DNA of 40,751 nucleotides from Streptomyces soli. Lineage in GTDB: Bacteria > Actinomycetota > Actinomycetes > Streptomycetales > Streptomycetaceae. The notes under the pieces were generated by a model that saw only the letters and a program-made list of their open reading frames with translations, was not told the DNA's origin and did no database searches. Location of the stretch: assembly GCF_003999195.1 (NCBI RefSeq), contig NZ_RJVR01000141.1:1-40751 (forward strand), read 5' to 3'. The number at the start of each line of letters is the position of its first letter. Position 1 is the stretch's first letter. Position numbers and translations under genes: made by a program. Below are positions 27,363 through 35,194 of this stretch, one piece after another.

Positions 27363-28862
27363 ATGCCCATGATCGATCCATCGGATGCCGGGGCTGAACC
27401 CGCGAACGAGCTCAGAAGAAATGTGCTCGGCCTGCCGAGCGCGTTGGGGATGTCGCTGGCCTTCATCTCCCCGACCATCGGGGTGCTGTTCATCTCGGCC
27501 CTCGTGGCGGGGAAGGCGGGCCTGTCCTCTCCGTTCGTCTTCATCCTCGGCACCGTGGGCATCAGCCTGATGGCCTCCACGCTGGCCCAGTTCACCAAGC
27601 GGGTGACCGCCGCCGGCACGTTCTACAAGTTCATCACGCTGTCCATCGGTCCCAGCGTCGGCTTCGTCGCGGGCATGCTCCTGATGTTCGCCTACGCGCT
27701 CCAGAGTCCGCTGAACTCCAATCTCTTCGGCGGCTTCGTGAGTCAGGTACTCAAGCAGGACCTTGGGATCGGTGTCCCGTGGTGGGTACTGATGATCTTG
27801 GTCGTCGTGTTCGTGGGGGCCCTCGCCTGGTACTCCGTGCACACCTCGATGAAGTTCGACATAGCCTTCCTCATCGCCGAGGTGGTGGTTGTCGGTGTGT
27901 TGCTGCTGCTCATCATCATCCGCGGCGGCGCGGAGGGGCAGGCGCCGCAGGCCTTCACCCCCACCCACTCGCCGACCGGAGTGGGCGGACTGGGAGAGGC
28001 ATTCGTCTTCATCGTCATGACGTTCTTCGGCTTCGAGTCCTGCTCGACCGTCGCCGAGGAGGTGCGCAATCCGCGCCGCAACCTGCCCATCGCGCTGATC
28101 GGATCGGTGGCTGCCACCGGTCTGTGGTTCGTCTTCGCGGTCTACGCGATCATCGTCGGCTACGGTCCCTCGCACGTCGATCAGATCGCCAGCGCCACGG
28201 CTCCGCTGCACGCGCTCGCCGAGCGTTACATGGGCAACTGGTACGCCACGGTGGTGGACCTGGCCGCGGTGTCCGCGATCGTCGCGGTGCTGCTCGCCAT
28301 CCACACCGCGAACTTCCGGATCCTCTACTCGCTGGGCCGCGACGGACTGCTGCCCCGCGCCCTGGGCCGGACCCACCACAAGCACGGCACCCCGCACGTG
28401 GCGATCATCGTCTACTCGGTCTTCACCCTGCTGATCGGCATCTCGGCCGGCGCGGCGTGGGGTCCGATGGCGGCCTTCGGCAACCTCGGCTACCTCTCCT
28501 CCATGGGCATCCTGCCGATCTTCGTTCTCACCAACGTCGCCCTGCCCGTCTTCATCTGGCGCAGGTACCGGTCGGAGTTCTCCTGGATCAAGCACCTGCT
28601 GTTCCCGGCGCTGTCCAGCGTCACTTTCCTCGCGGCGATGTGGCTCAACCTCCACCCCTGGCCGGCCGCTCCCCTCAACGTCTTCCCGTGGGTCGTCCTC
28701 GGCTGGGTGCTGGCCTCGATCGGCTGGCTGACCGTGCTCAGGCGCCGGGGAGCCGACTCCATCAAGCGGCTCGGCACCGTCCTGTTCGTCGAGGCGGAGG
28801 GCGTCGCGGAGCACGCGCGTCCGGACGAGGTGGCGGACGCCGTGGCCGCCGAGCGTGGGTAG
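27363..28862 (+). CDS. APC-superfamily amino acid permease
   Basis: A 499-residue membrane protein with about 12 helices. The N-terminal signature LGLPSALGMSLAFISPTIGV and the FGFESCSTVAEEVRNPRRN loop after helix 6 are typical of APC transporters. AGGAGG precedes the ATG by 4 bases. It heads a catabolic cluster with SDR, ROK regulator, aldehyde dehydrogenase, a D-threonine-aldolase-family enzyme and an OCD-family enzyme, so the cargo is likely an amino acid or amine used by those enzymes. Family members also carry amines, so the substrate is not settled. Confidence 0.9.
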   Translation: MPMIDPSDAGAEPANELRRNVLGLPSALGMSLAFISPTIGVLFISALVAGKAGLSSPFVFILGTVGISLMASTLAQFTKRVTAAGTFYKFITLSIGPSVGFVAGMLLMFAYALQSPLNSNLFGGFVSQVLKQDLGIGVPWWVLMILVVVFVGALAWYSVHTSMKFDIAFLIAEVVVVGVLLLLIIIRGGAEGQAPQAFTPTHSPTGVGGLGEAFVFIVMTFFGFESCSTVAEEVRNPRRNLPIALIGSVAATGLWFVFAVYAIIVGYGPSHVDQIASATAPLHALAERYMGNWYATVVDLAAVSAIVAVLLAIHTANFRILYSLGRDGLLPRALGRTHHKHGTPHVAIIVYSVFTLLIGISAGAAWGPMAAFGNLGYLSSMGILPIFVLTNVALPVFIWRRYRSEFSWIKHLLFPALSSVTFLAAMWLNLHPWPAAPLNVFPWVVLGWVLASIGWLTVLRRRGADSIKRLGTVLFVEAEGVAEHARPDEVADAVAAERG

Positions 28863-28919
28863 CCGGTTCCAGGGTGGATTCCCCGAGGACTTTGCCCGAC
28901 CCCTGCGTCTGACTTATTA

Positions 28920-28930
28920 TTACTCAGTAA
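28920..28930. promoter_or_regulatory. 11-bp palindrome upstream of the SDR gene
   Basis: TTACTCAGTAA is a perfect palindrome around a central base, embedded in an AT-rich tract (28913-28938) of otherwise GC-rich DNA and 62 bases before the SDR start. It looks like a regulator site overlapping a promoter. Its binder is not evident; no TetR gene is in the cluster. Confidence 0.4.
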
Positions 28931-28991
28931 GAAACTAAACGGCGGCCGTGACAACACCCCGCTTCACGGCACATGACAGGAGAGCTTTCCC

Positions 28992-29753
28992 ATGGGCAAA
29001 CTCACAGGTCGCACGGCGCTCATCAGCGGCGGCGCCTCAGGCATCGGAAGGGCGATCGCCCAACTCTTCCTTGAGGAGGGCTGTCAGGTCGTCGTCAGCG
29101 ACATCAACGCCGAGTCGCTGGAATCGGTGACCAAGGAGCTGGGTGAGTACGGCGAGGTCGCCGGTGTGGCCGGCGACGTGCGATCCATGCAGGACGCGGG
29201 ACGGATGGTCGAGACCGCGATCACCCGCTTCGGCAAGCTCGATGTGCTGGTGTGCAACGCGGGCATCACCAGTGTCATGCCGATCATGGAGCTGACCGAG
29301 CAGGAGTGGGACGCGGTCCTGACGACCAACGTCAAGGGCATGTTCACCCTCGTCAAGCACGCGGTGCCGCACATGATCGCGCAGGGCGGCGGCAAGATCG
29401 TGACTCTGGGCTCCGAGATGGGCATCGTCGCGGTTCCGGAGTCTCCCGCCTACAACGCCAGCAAGGGCGCGGTGATCATGTTCACCAAGTCCATCGCGGT
29501 GGATCTCATCCAGCACAACATCAGGGTCAACTCGCTATGCCCGGGCATCACCCGTACGCCGCTGCTCCAGGCCGAGGTCGACAACAGCCTCGACCCGGAG
29601 AAGACGGCCGCCGAGCAGGCGTCGTGGGCGCCCATCATGAGGGTCGCCGACCCTCGGGAAATCGCCCAGGGCGCGCTCTTCCTGGCCGGGGACGATAGTT
29701 CGTTCGCCGTGGGGAGCTCCCTGGTGCTCGACGGTGGCTTCACCGCCAAGTGA
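28992..29753 (+). CDS. SDR family NAD(P)-dependent oxidoreductase
   Basis: A 253-residue classical short-chain dehydrogenase. It has the cofactor motif GGASGIG (13-19), VCNAGI, a Ser about 13 residues before YNASK (Tyr near 154) and the C-terminal VGSSLVLDGGFTAK. An acidic residue after the second beta strand (VVVSDINAESL) favours NAD(H). It would oxidise a secondary alcohol or reduce a ketone in the cluster's pathway. Its stop overlaps the ROK gene's GTG (GTGA), so the two are co-translated. Confidence 0.9.
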   Translation: MGKLTGRTALISGGASGIGRAIAQLFLEEGCQVVVSDINAESLESVTKELGEYGEVAGVAGDVRSMQDAGRMVETAITRFGKLDVLVCNAGITSVMPIMELTEQEWDAVLTTNVKGMFTLVKHAVPHMIAQGGGKIVTLGSEMGIVAVPESPAYNASKGAVIMFTKSIAVDLIQHNIRVNSLCPGITRTPLLQAEVDNSLDPEKTAAEQASWAPIMRVADPREIAQGALFLAGDDSSFAVGSSLVLDGGFTAK

Positions 29754-31003
29754 AGATGCTGCGGCTCCATCCCGGCCTGCCCTCGTCACTGCCCGGCTCG
29801 GCCGCCGGCGGGTCCTCCCGTCCCGCCGGCCTGGAGAGCCATGTGCCGTCGGACATGCGCGTCGCCAACATGGTGCGCCTGCTCGCCGAACTGCGCGCCC
29901 ATGGCAGCCTGCCCAGGTCGGATCTTGCGCGCCTGACCGGCCTGGCGGTTCCGACCGTGCACCGGCTCGTCTCGGAACTCGGTACCTTGGGGTTCGTCTC
30001 CGAGGCGGCCCCGGTGGCGGACGAGAGCCGGGTCGGCCGCCCCCCGGCGGTCTTTCGGCTACGGGGGGAGTCCGGCGTGGTCGGCGGCCTCGACGTGGGA
30101 AACGAGTCGACCAGACTCGCCCTGGCGTCGTTGGACGGGCGGGTGCTGATCTCACGCACGATGCCGACCTCCTCCATTGCGGAGTCCTTGGTCGACGGGA
30201 TCATCACGCAGATCCTCGGCATGGCGCACGAGGCGAGTCTGCGGCCGGACAGCCTGGCGGCGGTCGGAGTGGGTATCGCGTCCGCCGTCGACCCGCAGAC
30301 CGGGGTCCTGCACCGGCCGCCCCGGCATCTGAACTGGCACGGCATCCCGCTCGCCGGTGAGCTGCGGAAAAGACTCGGCTGCGAAGTGGTGGTCGACCAG
30401 GACGACCACTTGGCGGCCCTGGCCGAGTGCAGCAGCGTAGGCACCGTCCCAGGTGTCGGCTCGGTGGTCGTGCTGGAGATCGGCAAGGGCATCGGGGTCG
30501 GCATGGCCGTCGACTCCAGGTCCTTGACCGGGGGCCGGGGCCGGTTCGGCCGGATCGCCGAGTGGCCGGTGAGCCAGTCCGAGGGGGTGCGGCTGCCCGG
30601 CCGGACCCTGGGCGAATGCCTCGTCACGGACGGCCTGGTGGCCCAGTACGCGATCCGTGGCGGGAAGTCCGCCGTCCAGGACGGGCTCGGGCTGTTCGCG
30701 GCGGCCAGCGACGGCGACGCCGCCGCCCGCGCGGTGGTCGCCTGGGCCGCCTGGGAGATCGCCGATGTCGTGCAGCGGTTGCAGGCGATGTGCGACCCCG
30801 AGGCGGTCGTCCTCGGCGGCGGACTGGCCGGGGGATACGAGGTACTCCAACGTGAGATGACCCATCGTGCCGGCAGCGCCGACCAGATCGGCGCACTGCC
30901 GTTGCCCAGCGTGCTGGGCGACTTCGCCCCACTCACCGGGGCGCTGCTCGCCGCCCAGGACTCCGTGCTGCCCTGGCTGCTGACGCAGCTCGCCCACACC
31001 TGA
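29750..31003 (+). CDS. ROK family transcriptional regulator
   Basis: A 417-residue protein. An N-terminal winged helix (about 37-95; SDLARLTGLAVPTVHRLVSE) precedes a ROK domain with the phosphate loop GLDVGNESTRLALASLDG and the C-terminal VVLGGGLAGG. The usual ROK zinc motif (CxCGxxGCxE) is absent, replaced by GRFGRIAEWPVSQ, and the catalytic DxN context is altered (VDQDDHLAAL), so it should not be an active sugar kinase. ROK repressors normally sense sugars; here it sits in an amino acid-type cluster and likely controls it. GTG 29750 overlaps the SDR stop; ATG 29756 is an alternative. Confidence 0.88.
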   Translation: MKMLRLHPGLPSSLPGSAAGGSSRPAGLESHVPSDMRVANMVRLLAELRAHGSLPRSDLARLTGLAVPTVHRLVSELGTLGFVSEAAPVADESRVGRPPAVFRLRGESGVVGGLDVGNESTRLALASLDGRVLISRTMPTSSIAESLVDGIITQILGMAHEASLRPDSLAAVGVGIASAVDPQTGVLHRPPRHLNWHGIPLAGELRKRLGCEVVVDQDDHLAALAECSSVGTVPGVGSVVVLEIGKGIGVGMAVDSRSLTGGRGRFGRIAEWPVSQSEGVRLPGRTLGECLVTDGLVAQYAIRGGKSAVQDGLGLFAAASDGDAAARAVVAWAAWEIADVVQRLQAMCDPEAVVLGGGLAGGYEVLQREMTHRAGSADQIGALPLPSVLGDFAPLTGALLAAQDSVLPWLLTQLAHT

Positions 31004-31065
31004 CGCAGTAACCGCCTGGCGGTCGGCACCCTCCGGCCCGCCTGACCAGTTCATGAGGAGAAACA

Positions 31066-32496
31066 ATGACCAGCAGCCACCCCGCGCTGATAGCGGGTGA
31101 GCCAGTCCAGGCATCCGGACAGGTGGACATCCAGGACCCGTCCACCGGTGAGATCTTCGCGTCCACCCCCGACTGCGGGCCCGCCGAGGTCGACGTCGCC
31201 GTCGCCGCCGCACAGCAGGCGGGCCGGGCGTGGCGGCTGACAGCAGTCGCCGAGCGGGCCGCGGCGCTGCGCCGCATCGGGCAGCTCGTCCTGGACCACC
31301 AGGATGAACTCGGCCGGCTGGAGAGCAGGCAGACCGGCAAGCCGCTGGCGCAGGGCCTGCGCGACGCCGAACTGACGGCCCGTTATTTCGACTTCTACGC
31401 CAGCGCCATCGAGACTTTCTCCGGCAGCACGGTGCCGCTGAACGCGTCTAATCTGATCTACACCTCATGGGAGCCGCACGGGGTCACCGGGCACATCACC
31501 CCGTGGAACTACCCCATGCAGATCCTCGCCCGCTCCATCGCGCCCGCTCTGGCCATGGGCAACGGGACGGTGCTCAAGCCGGCCGAGGAGGCGCCGCTGA
31601 CCGCGCTGCGCCTCGCCGGGCTGGCGGTTGAGGCCGGGTTGCCCACCGGTCTGTTCAACGTGGTCACCGGCCTCGGCGAGAGTGCCGGCGCGGCGCTGAC
31701 CCGGCACCCCGGCATCGGCCACATTTCCTTCACCGGCTCGGTGGAGGTGGGACGGATCATCAGTACGGCCGCCGCGCAGCGAGTCATCCCGGTCACCATG
31801 GAGCTGGGTGGCAAGTCGCCGAACATCGTCTTCGCCGACGCGGACCTGGACCGGGCGGTCCCGGTCATCGTCAACTCGATCCTGCAGATGGCCGGCCAGA
31901 CCTGCTCTGCCGGATCCCGGCTACTGGTCCAGGAGCAGATCCATGACGAGGTGATCGACCGGATTGCCAAGGCCTTCGCCGCCACCGAGATCGGCCCCGC
32001 GCTGGAGGACCCGCAACTCGGACCGCTCATCTCCGGGCCGCAGCGGGAGCGGGTGCTCTCGTACCTGGAGCAGGGCCGTTCCTCGGGCACCGTGGTGACT
32101 GGCGGCGAGGCGCTGAATGGGGGACGTTACGGCGACGGCTACTTCGTCCAGCCGACGCTGATCGACGACGTGGATCCCGCGGGTCCGCTCGGCCAGGACG
32201 AGATCTTCGGCCCCGTGCTGGTGGCCTCCACCTTCAAGGACCTGGACGAGGCGCTGGCGCTGGCCAACGGTACCGACTACGGCCTGGTGGCGGGGGTGTG
32301 GACGACGCACGTCGGGACCGCGCACCGGATGGTCCGTGATGTGATGGCCGGCCAGGTCTTCGTCAACACCTATGGCGCGTCCGGGGGTGTCGAGCTGCCC
32401 TTCGGCGGGTTCAAGCAGTCCGGCCACGGACGGGAAAAGGGCGCCGAGGGCCTGCGCGGCTTCGGCCAGCTCAAGACGGGTGTGATCGCGCTGTGA
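31066..32496 (+). CDS. NAD-dependent aldehyde dehydrogenase
   Basis: A 476-residue ALDH with TPWNYPMQI, the catalytic Glu in MELGGKSPN (near 246), the nucleophilic Cys in AGQTCSAGSR (near 280) and EIFGPVL. TGAGGAG lies just upstream of the ATG. It oxidises an aldehyde to its acid; in this operon the likely source is the aldehyde released by the next enzyme, an aldolase-family protein. The closest functional classes by motif are betaine- or aminobutyraldehyde-type ALDHs, but substrate cannot be read from sequence. Its TGA overlaps the next start (GTGA). Confidence 0.92.
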   Translation: MTSSHPALIAGEPVQASGQVDIQDPSTGEIFASTPDCGPAEVDVAVAAAQQAGRAWRLTAVAERAAALRRIGQLVLDHQDELGRLESRQTGKPLAQGLRDAELTARYFDFYASAIETFSGSTVPLNASNLIYTSWEPHGVTGHITPWNYPMQILARSIAPALAMGNGTVLKPAEEAPLTALRLAGLAVEAGLPTGLFNVVTGLGESAGAALTRHPGIGHISFTGSVEVGRIISTAAAQRVIPVTMELGGKSPNIVFADADLDRAVPVIVNSILQMAGQTCSAGSRLLVQEQIHDEVIDRIAKAFAATEIGPALEDPQLGPLISGPQRERVLSYLEQGRSSGTVVTGGEALNGGRYGDGYFVQPTLIDDVDPAGPLGQDEIFGPVLVASTFKDLDEALALANGTDYGLVAGVWTTHVGTAHRMVRDVMAGQVFVNTYGASGGVELPFGGFKQSGHGREKGAEGLRGFGQLKTGVIAL

Positions 32497-33665
32497 ATGC
32501 ACGGGACATGGTGCCTCGGACGCTCCCGGTGGCGCTGTCCGACGACGTCGGGCTGCCGGTCGACATAGATGACGACCGGCTGGACAGCCCCGCCGTCCTG
32601 GTGGACCTCGATGTGGTGGACGCCAACATCGAGCGCTACCAGGCGTTCGCGAACCGCCAGGGCCTGGCCCTGCGCCCGCACTCCAAGACCCACAAGAGCG
32701 TCACCGTCGCCGAACGGCAACTGGCGGCCGGAGCGGTCGGCATCACGGTCTCCGGGGCGAGCGAGGCGCTCGCCATGACGGCCGGCGGCGTGCGTGACGT
32801 ACTGGTCGCCTATCCGCTCGTCGGCCGCCGCAAGCTGGAGCGCATCGCCCCGCTGGTGCGGCGGGCCGCCGGCGACGGCATCACGGTGTCATTGGTGGCC
32901 GACTCCTCCGAGGTCGTCCAGGGGTACTGCGAACTGGCCCGCAGCACCGGCCGGACCATCCCGGTACTGGTGGAGGTCGACACCGGCATGAACCGGGTGG
33001 GCGCCGACCCCGCCGCGGCGGTCAAGCTGGCCGAGGAGGTCGCCCGGTCCCAGGGGCTGGAGTTCCGCGGGGTGATGACACACGCCGGACACAGCCACGA
33101 CGCGTCGGACGAACTCGGCATCGAGGCCGTGGGACGCCAGGAGGCCATGGTGATGGGCGGCGTCCGTGAGGACCTGGAAGCCGCCGGGCTGGACGTACGG
33201 GTCGTCTCGGCCGGCTCCTCCATCACCTCCGCCTACCTCACCGCGGCCGACGGGATCACCGAGATCCGCCCGGGCACCTACGTCTACAACGACCTCCGCA
33301 CCCTGGGCCGCCACGCCTGCACCCCCGACGCCCTCGCCGCGACCGTGCTCGCCACCGTCGTGAGCACCTCGGGCCGGCGCGTCACGATCGACGCGGGCAG
33401 CAAGACGCTGACACCGACCAAGGACGCCACCTACGGGCACGGTCACTTGCGTCACCGCCCGGGAGTGGTCTTCACCCGGCTGTCCGAGGAACACGGCGTA
33501 ATGGACGCCCGGGACGATCTGCCGATGCCCTCAGTGGGGGACAAGGTGCAGGTCCTGCCGATCCACGTCTGCGTGTGGATGGACCTGCAGGCGGAGGTGT
33601 ACGGGGTCCGCGGAGGCCGCGTCGTGCAGCGGATCGCCGTCGACGCCATGCGCCACAGCCTATGA
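32493..33665 (+). CDS. PLP-dependent D-threonine aldolase/DSD1 family enzyme
   Basis: A 390-residue fold-type III enzyme. An N-terminal alanine-racemase barrel (PAVLVDLDVVDANIERY) carries Lys65 in RPHSKTHKS, which binds PLP. A C-terminal beta domain carries the metal-site segment VLPIHVCVWMD (a His followed two residues later by Cys, in place of the family's His-x-Asp/Cys pair). Relatives include D-threonine aldolase, 3-hydroxy-D-aspartate aldolase and D-serine dehydratase. It is coupled to the aldehyde dehydrogenase (GTGA), which favours an aldolase making glycine plus an aldehyde. Dehydratase activity is the main alternative. Confidence 0.88.
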   Translation: MNARDMVPRTLPVALSDDVGLPVDIDDDRLDSPAVLVDLDVVDANIERYQAFANRQGLALRPHSKTHKSVTVAERQLAAGAVGITVSGASEALAMTAGGVRDVLVAYPLVGRRKLERIAPLVRRAAGDGITVSLVADSSEVVQGYCELARSTGRTIPVLVEVDTGMNRVGADPAAAVKLAEEVARSQGLEFRGVMTHAGHSHDASDELGIEAVGRQEAMVMGGVREDLEAAGLDVRVVSAGSSITSAYLTAADGITEIRPGTYVYNDLRTLGRHACTPDALAATVLATVVSTSGRRVTIDAGSKTLTPTKDATYGHGHLRHRPGVVFTRLSEEHGVMDARDDLPMPSVGDKVQVLPIHVCVWMDLQAEVYGVRGGRVVQRIAVDAMRHSL

Positions 33666-33777
33666 GGACCCCGCCTGCGATCCCCGTACCACCGCACAAA
33701 ACCGGGGAGCGGCGCCGGGCCGCCGCTCCCCGGCCCGTTTCCGCGACCACCACTCGAGAGCCGAGGACGTCCGTCCG

Positions 33778-34773
33778 ATGACCGTATCCGAATCCCCGCA
33801 GGCGACCATGCTGCTCAGCGGACCCGACGTCAGGTCCGTGCTCACCTGGCCGGACACCATCAGCGCCGTACGCGACTCCTTCCGGGCCGCCGCGACCGGC
33901 GGCATCATGCAGCCGGCCGCGGCCCAGGTCGGCATGGCGACCGGCTCGCTCCACCTCAAGGCCGGCGGGCTGCTCAACCCCGCCCTGCTCTCCGTGAAGG
34001 CGAACCTCCGCCCCGACGCGGCGCGCGCCCTCGGGGTCATCCTGGTCTTCGATCCCGACCAGGTGACCCTGCGCGCCGTGCTCGACTCGGCGGATGTGAC
34101 GGCGTACCGCACCGCGGCCACCGCCGTGGTCGCAGCCGGCGCGCTGGGGGCGCAGGACGGCTGCTCGGTGGCGGTGCTCGGCACCGGCAGGGTGGCGGGC
34201 GGCTTCCTGGACGCCCTTCCGCACGAGGTCAAGGTCGGTGCCTTCCATGTCTGGGGGCGGGACCGCGAAGGCGCGGAGCGGTTGGCCCGGGCCGCGGGCC
34301 GGCCGGTGCCCGTCCAGGTCCATGACACCCCCGGCGCCGCGGCCGCGCAGGCGGACGTCGTGGTGACGTGCACCCCGTCGCGGTCCCCGCTGGTCTCGGC
34401 GGCGGACCTCAGGGAGGGCGCGCTGCTGCTTGCCATGGGCGCGGATTCCCCCGGCAAGCGCGAACTGGCCCCCGACGTGCTCGCCGACGCGGTCATCGTG
34501 GCCGACGACCCCGAGGCGGTCACCCGGGTGGGCGAGGTCGCCTTCCATCCGAACGGCTCCGCCGGCGCGGTCCTGGGCGATCTGGGATCGGTGATCACCG
34601 GGGCGGTGGCGCTGCCGGGCGACGCGGGCAGGACCCGGCGCGTGATCTTCGACTCGGTCGGGATCGCCTTTGTGGACACCGCGATGGCCGCACTGGTGCT
34701 GCGGACGGCGCAGGCCCGGGGCCTCGGCACGCCCTTCCACTTCGCTCCTTCGGATGCCGGCGCCGGGCAGTAG
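33778..34773 (+). CDS. ornithine cyclodeaminase / mu-crystallin family protein
   Basis: A 331-residue protein with the OCD N-terminal beta domain (SLHLKAGGLLNPALLSVKAN) and a Rossmann domain (VAVLGTGRVAGGFLDAL near 140). The family includes ornithine cyclodeaminase, alanine dehydrogenase and iminosuccinate or ketimine reductases that handle imines with NAD(P). It starts 112 bases after the aldolase-family gene and ends at a terminator hairpin, so it is the last gene of the cluster. A role in imine reduction or amino acid oxidation is likely; the exact reaction is open. Confidence 0.88.
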   Translation: MTVSESPQATMLLSGPDVRSVLTWPDTISAVRDSFRAAATGGIMQPAAAQVGMATGSLHLKAGGLLNPALLSVKANLRPDAARALGVILVFDPDQVTLRAVLDSADVTAYRTAATAVVAAGALGAQDGCSVAVLGTGRVAGGFLDALPHEVKVGAFHVWGRDREGAERLARAAGRPVPVQVHDTPGAAAAQADVVVTCTPSRSPLVSAADLREGALLLAMGADSPGKRELAPDVLADAVIVADDPEAVTRVGEVAFHPNGSAGAVLGDLGSVITGAVALPGDAGRTRRVIFDSVGIAFVDTAMAALVLRTAQARGLGTPFHFAPSDAGAGQ

Positions 34774-34791
34774 CGGGGGTACCGACCCCCG
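34774..34791 (+). terminator. hairpin terminator after the OCD gene
   Basis: CGGGGGT (34774-34780) pairs with ACCCCCG (34785-34791) over a 4-base loop, starting at the base after the stop codon. Confidence 0.65.
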
Positions 34792-34826
34792 TTATGCCGC
34801 GGCGGAAGTCACTCGCGGCATAACGG
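34789..34826. repeat. 13-bp perfect inverted repeat overlapping the terminator
   Basis: CCGTTATGCCGCG (34789-34801) is inverted as CGCGGCATAACGG (34814-34826) with a 12-base loop. It shares 34789-34791 with the preceding hairpin, so the two structures compete. It may act as a second, bidirectional terminator. Confidence 0.6.
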
Positions 34827-35130
34827 ATCACCACTCCAGAAGCCCGACCGGCGGCGGGCACGGCGGCGGCGGTGATCGCCTCGGGGGTGACGGGCATGTC
34901 GGTGCCCCGGAAGCGTGCGGCGGTGGGCTCGATGGCCAGGATGCCCCGCTCGGCGTCCCGTACGGCGGCGTCGAGTAATGGCTCGATCGACCCGTCCAAG
35001 AACGTAAGGCGCCTGACCGCACGACATCACCGGAGCTCACGGGGGCCGAATCGTATTTTCGAGCGGCACACGAGGTTGTCGGCCTCGGAGCCGGAGCCGG
35101 TGAACACTACGCGGCATCCTGCGCCGCCGC
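34827..35130 (-). pseudogene. degenerate remnants, one piece aminotransferase-like
   Basis: On the minus strand 35069-35104 encodes FTGSGSEADNLV, a motif of PLP aminotransferases (class III or V), but the frame stops soon after. A different frame from 34999 downward reads EPLLDAAVRDAERGILAIEP without a recognisable family. These look like scraps of minus-strand genes left behind between two intact operons; no intact gene is supported. Confidence 0.3.
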
Positions 35131-35145
35131 CGCTGATGATAGAGT

Positions 35146-35165
35146 TACTTAACCTAAGTTAAGTA
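35146..35165. promoter_or_regulatory. palindromic operator upstream of the MFS gene
   Basis: TACTTAAC (35146-35153) and GTTAAGTA (35158-35165) are perfect inverted arms around CTAA, 30 bases before the MFS start. Size and symmetry fit a MarR-family site, and a MarR gene ends this operon, so autorepression is likely. Confidence 0.65.
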
Positions 35166-35194
35166 CCTCTCCACATGGGGTTGAGACCGTCCAG

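Noticed and set aside
27351..28814. Minus-strand open frame of 487 codons antisense to the permease
   Set aside because: Glu/Asp/Gln/His-rich mirror of hydrophobic codons, the usual antisense artefact of a membrane protein in high-GC DNA.
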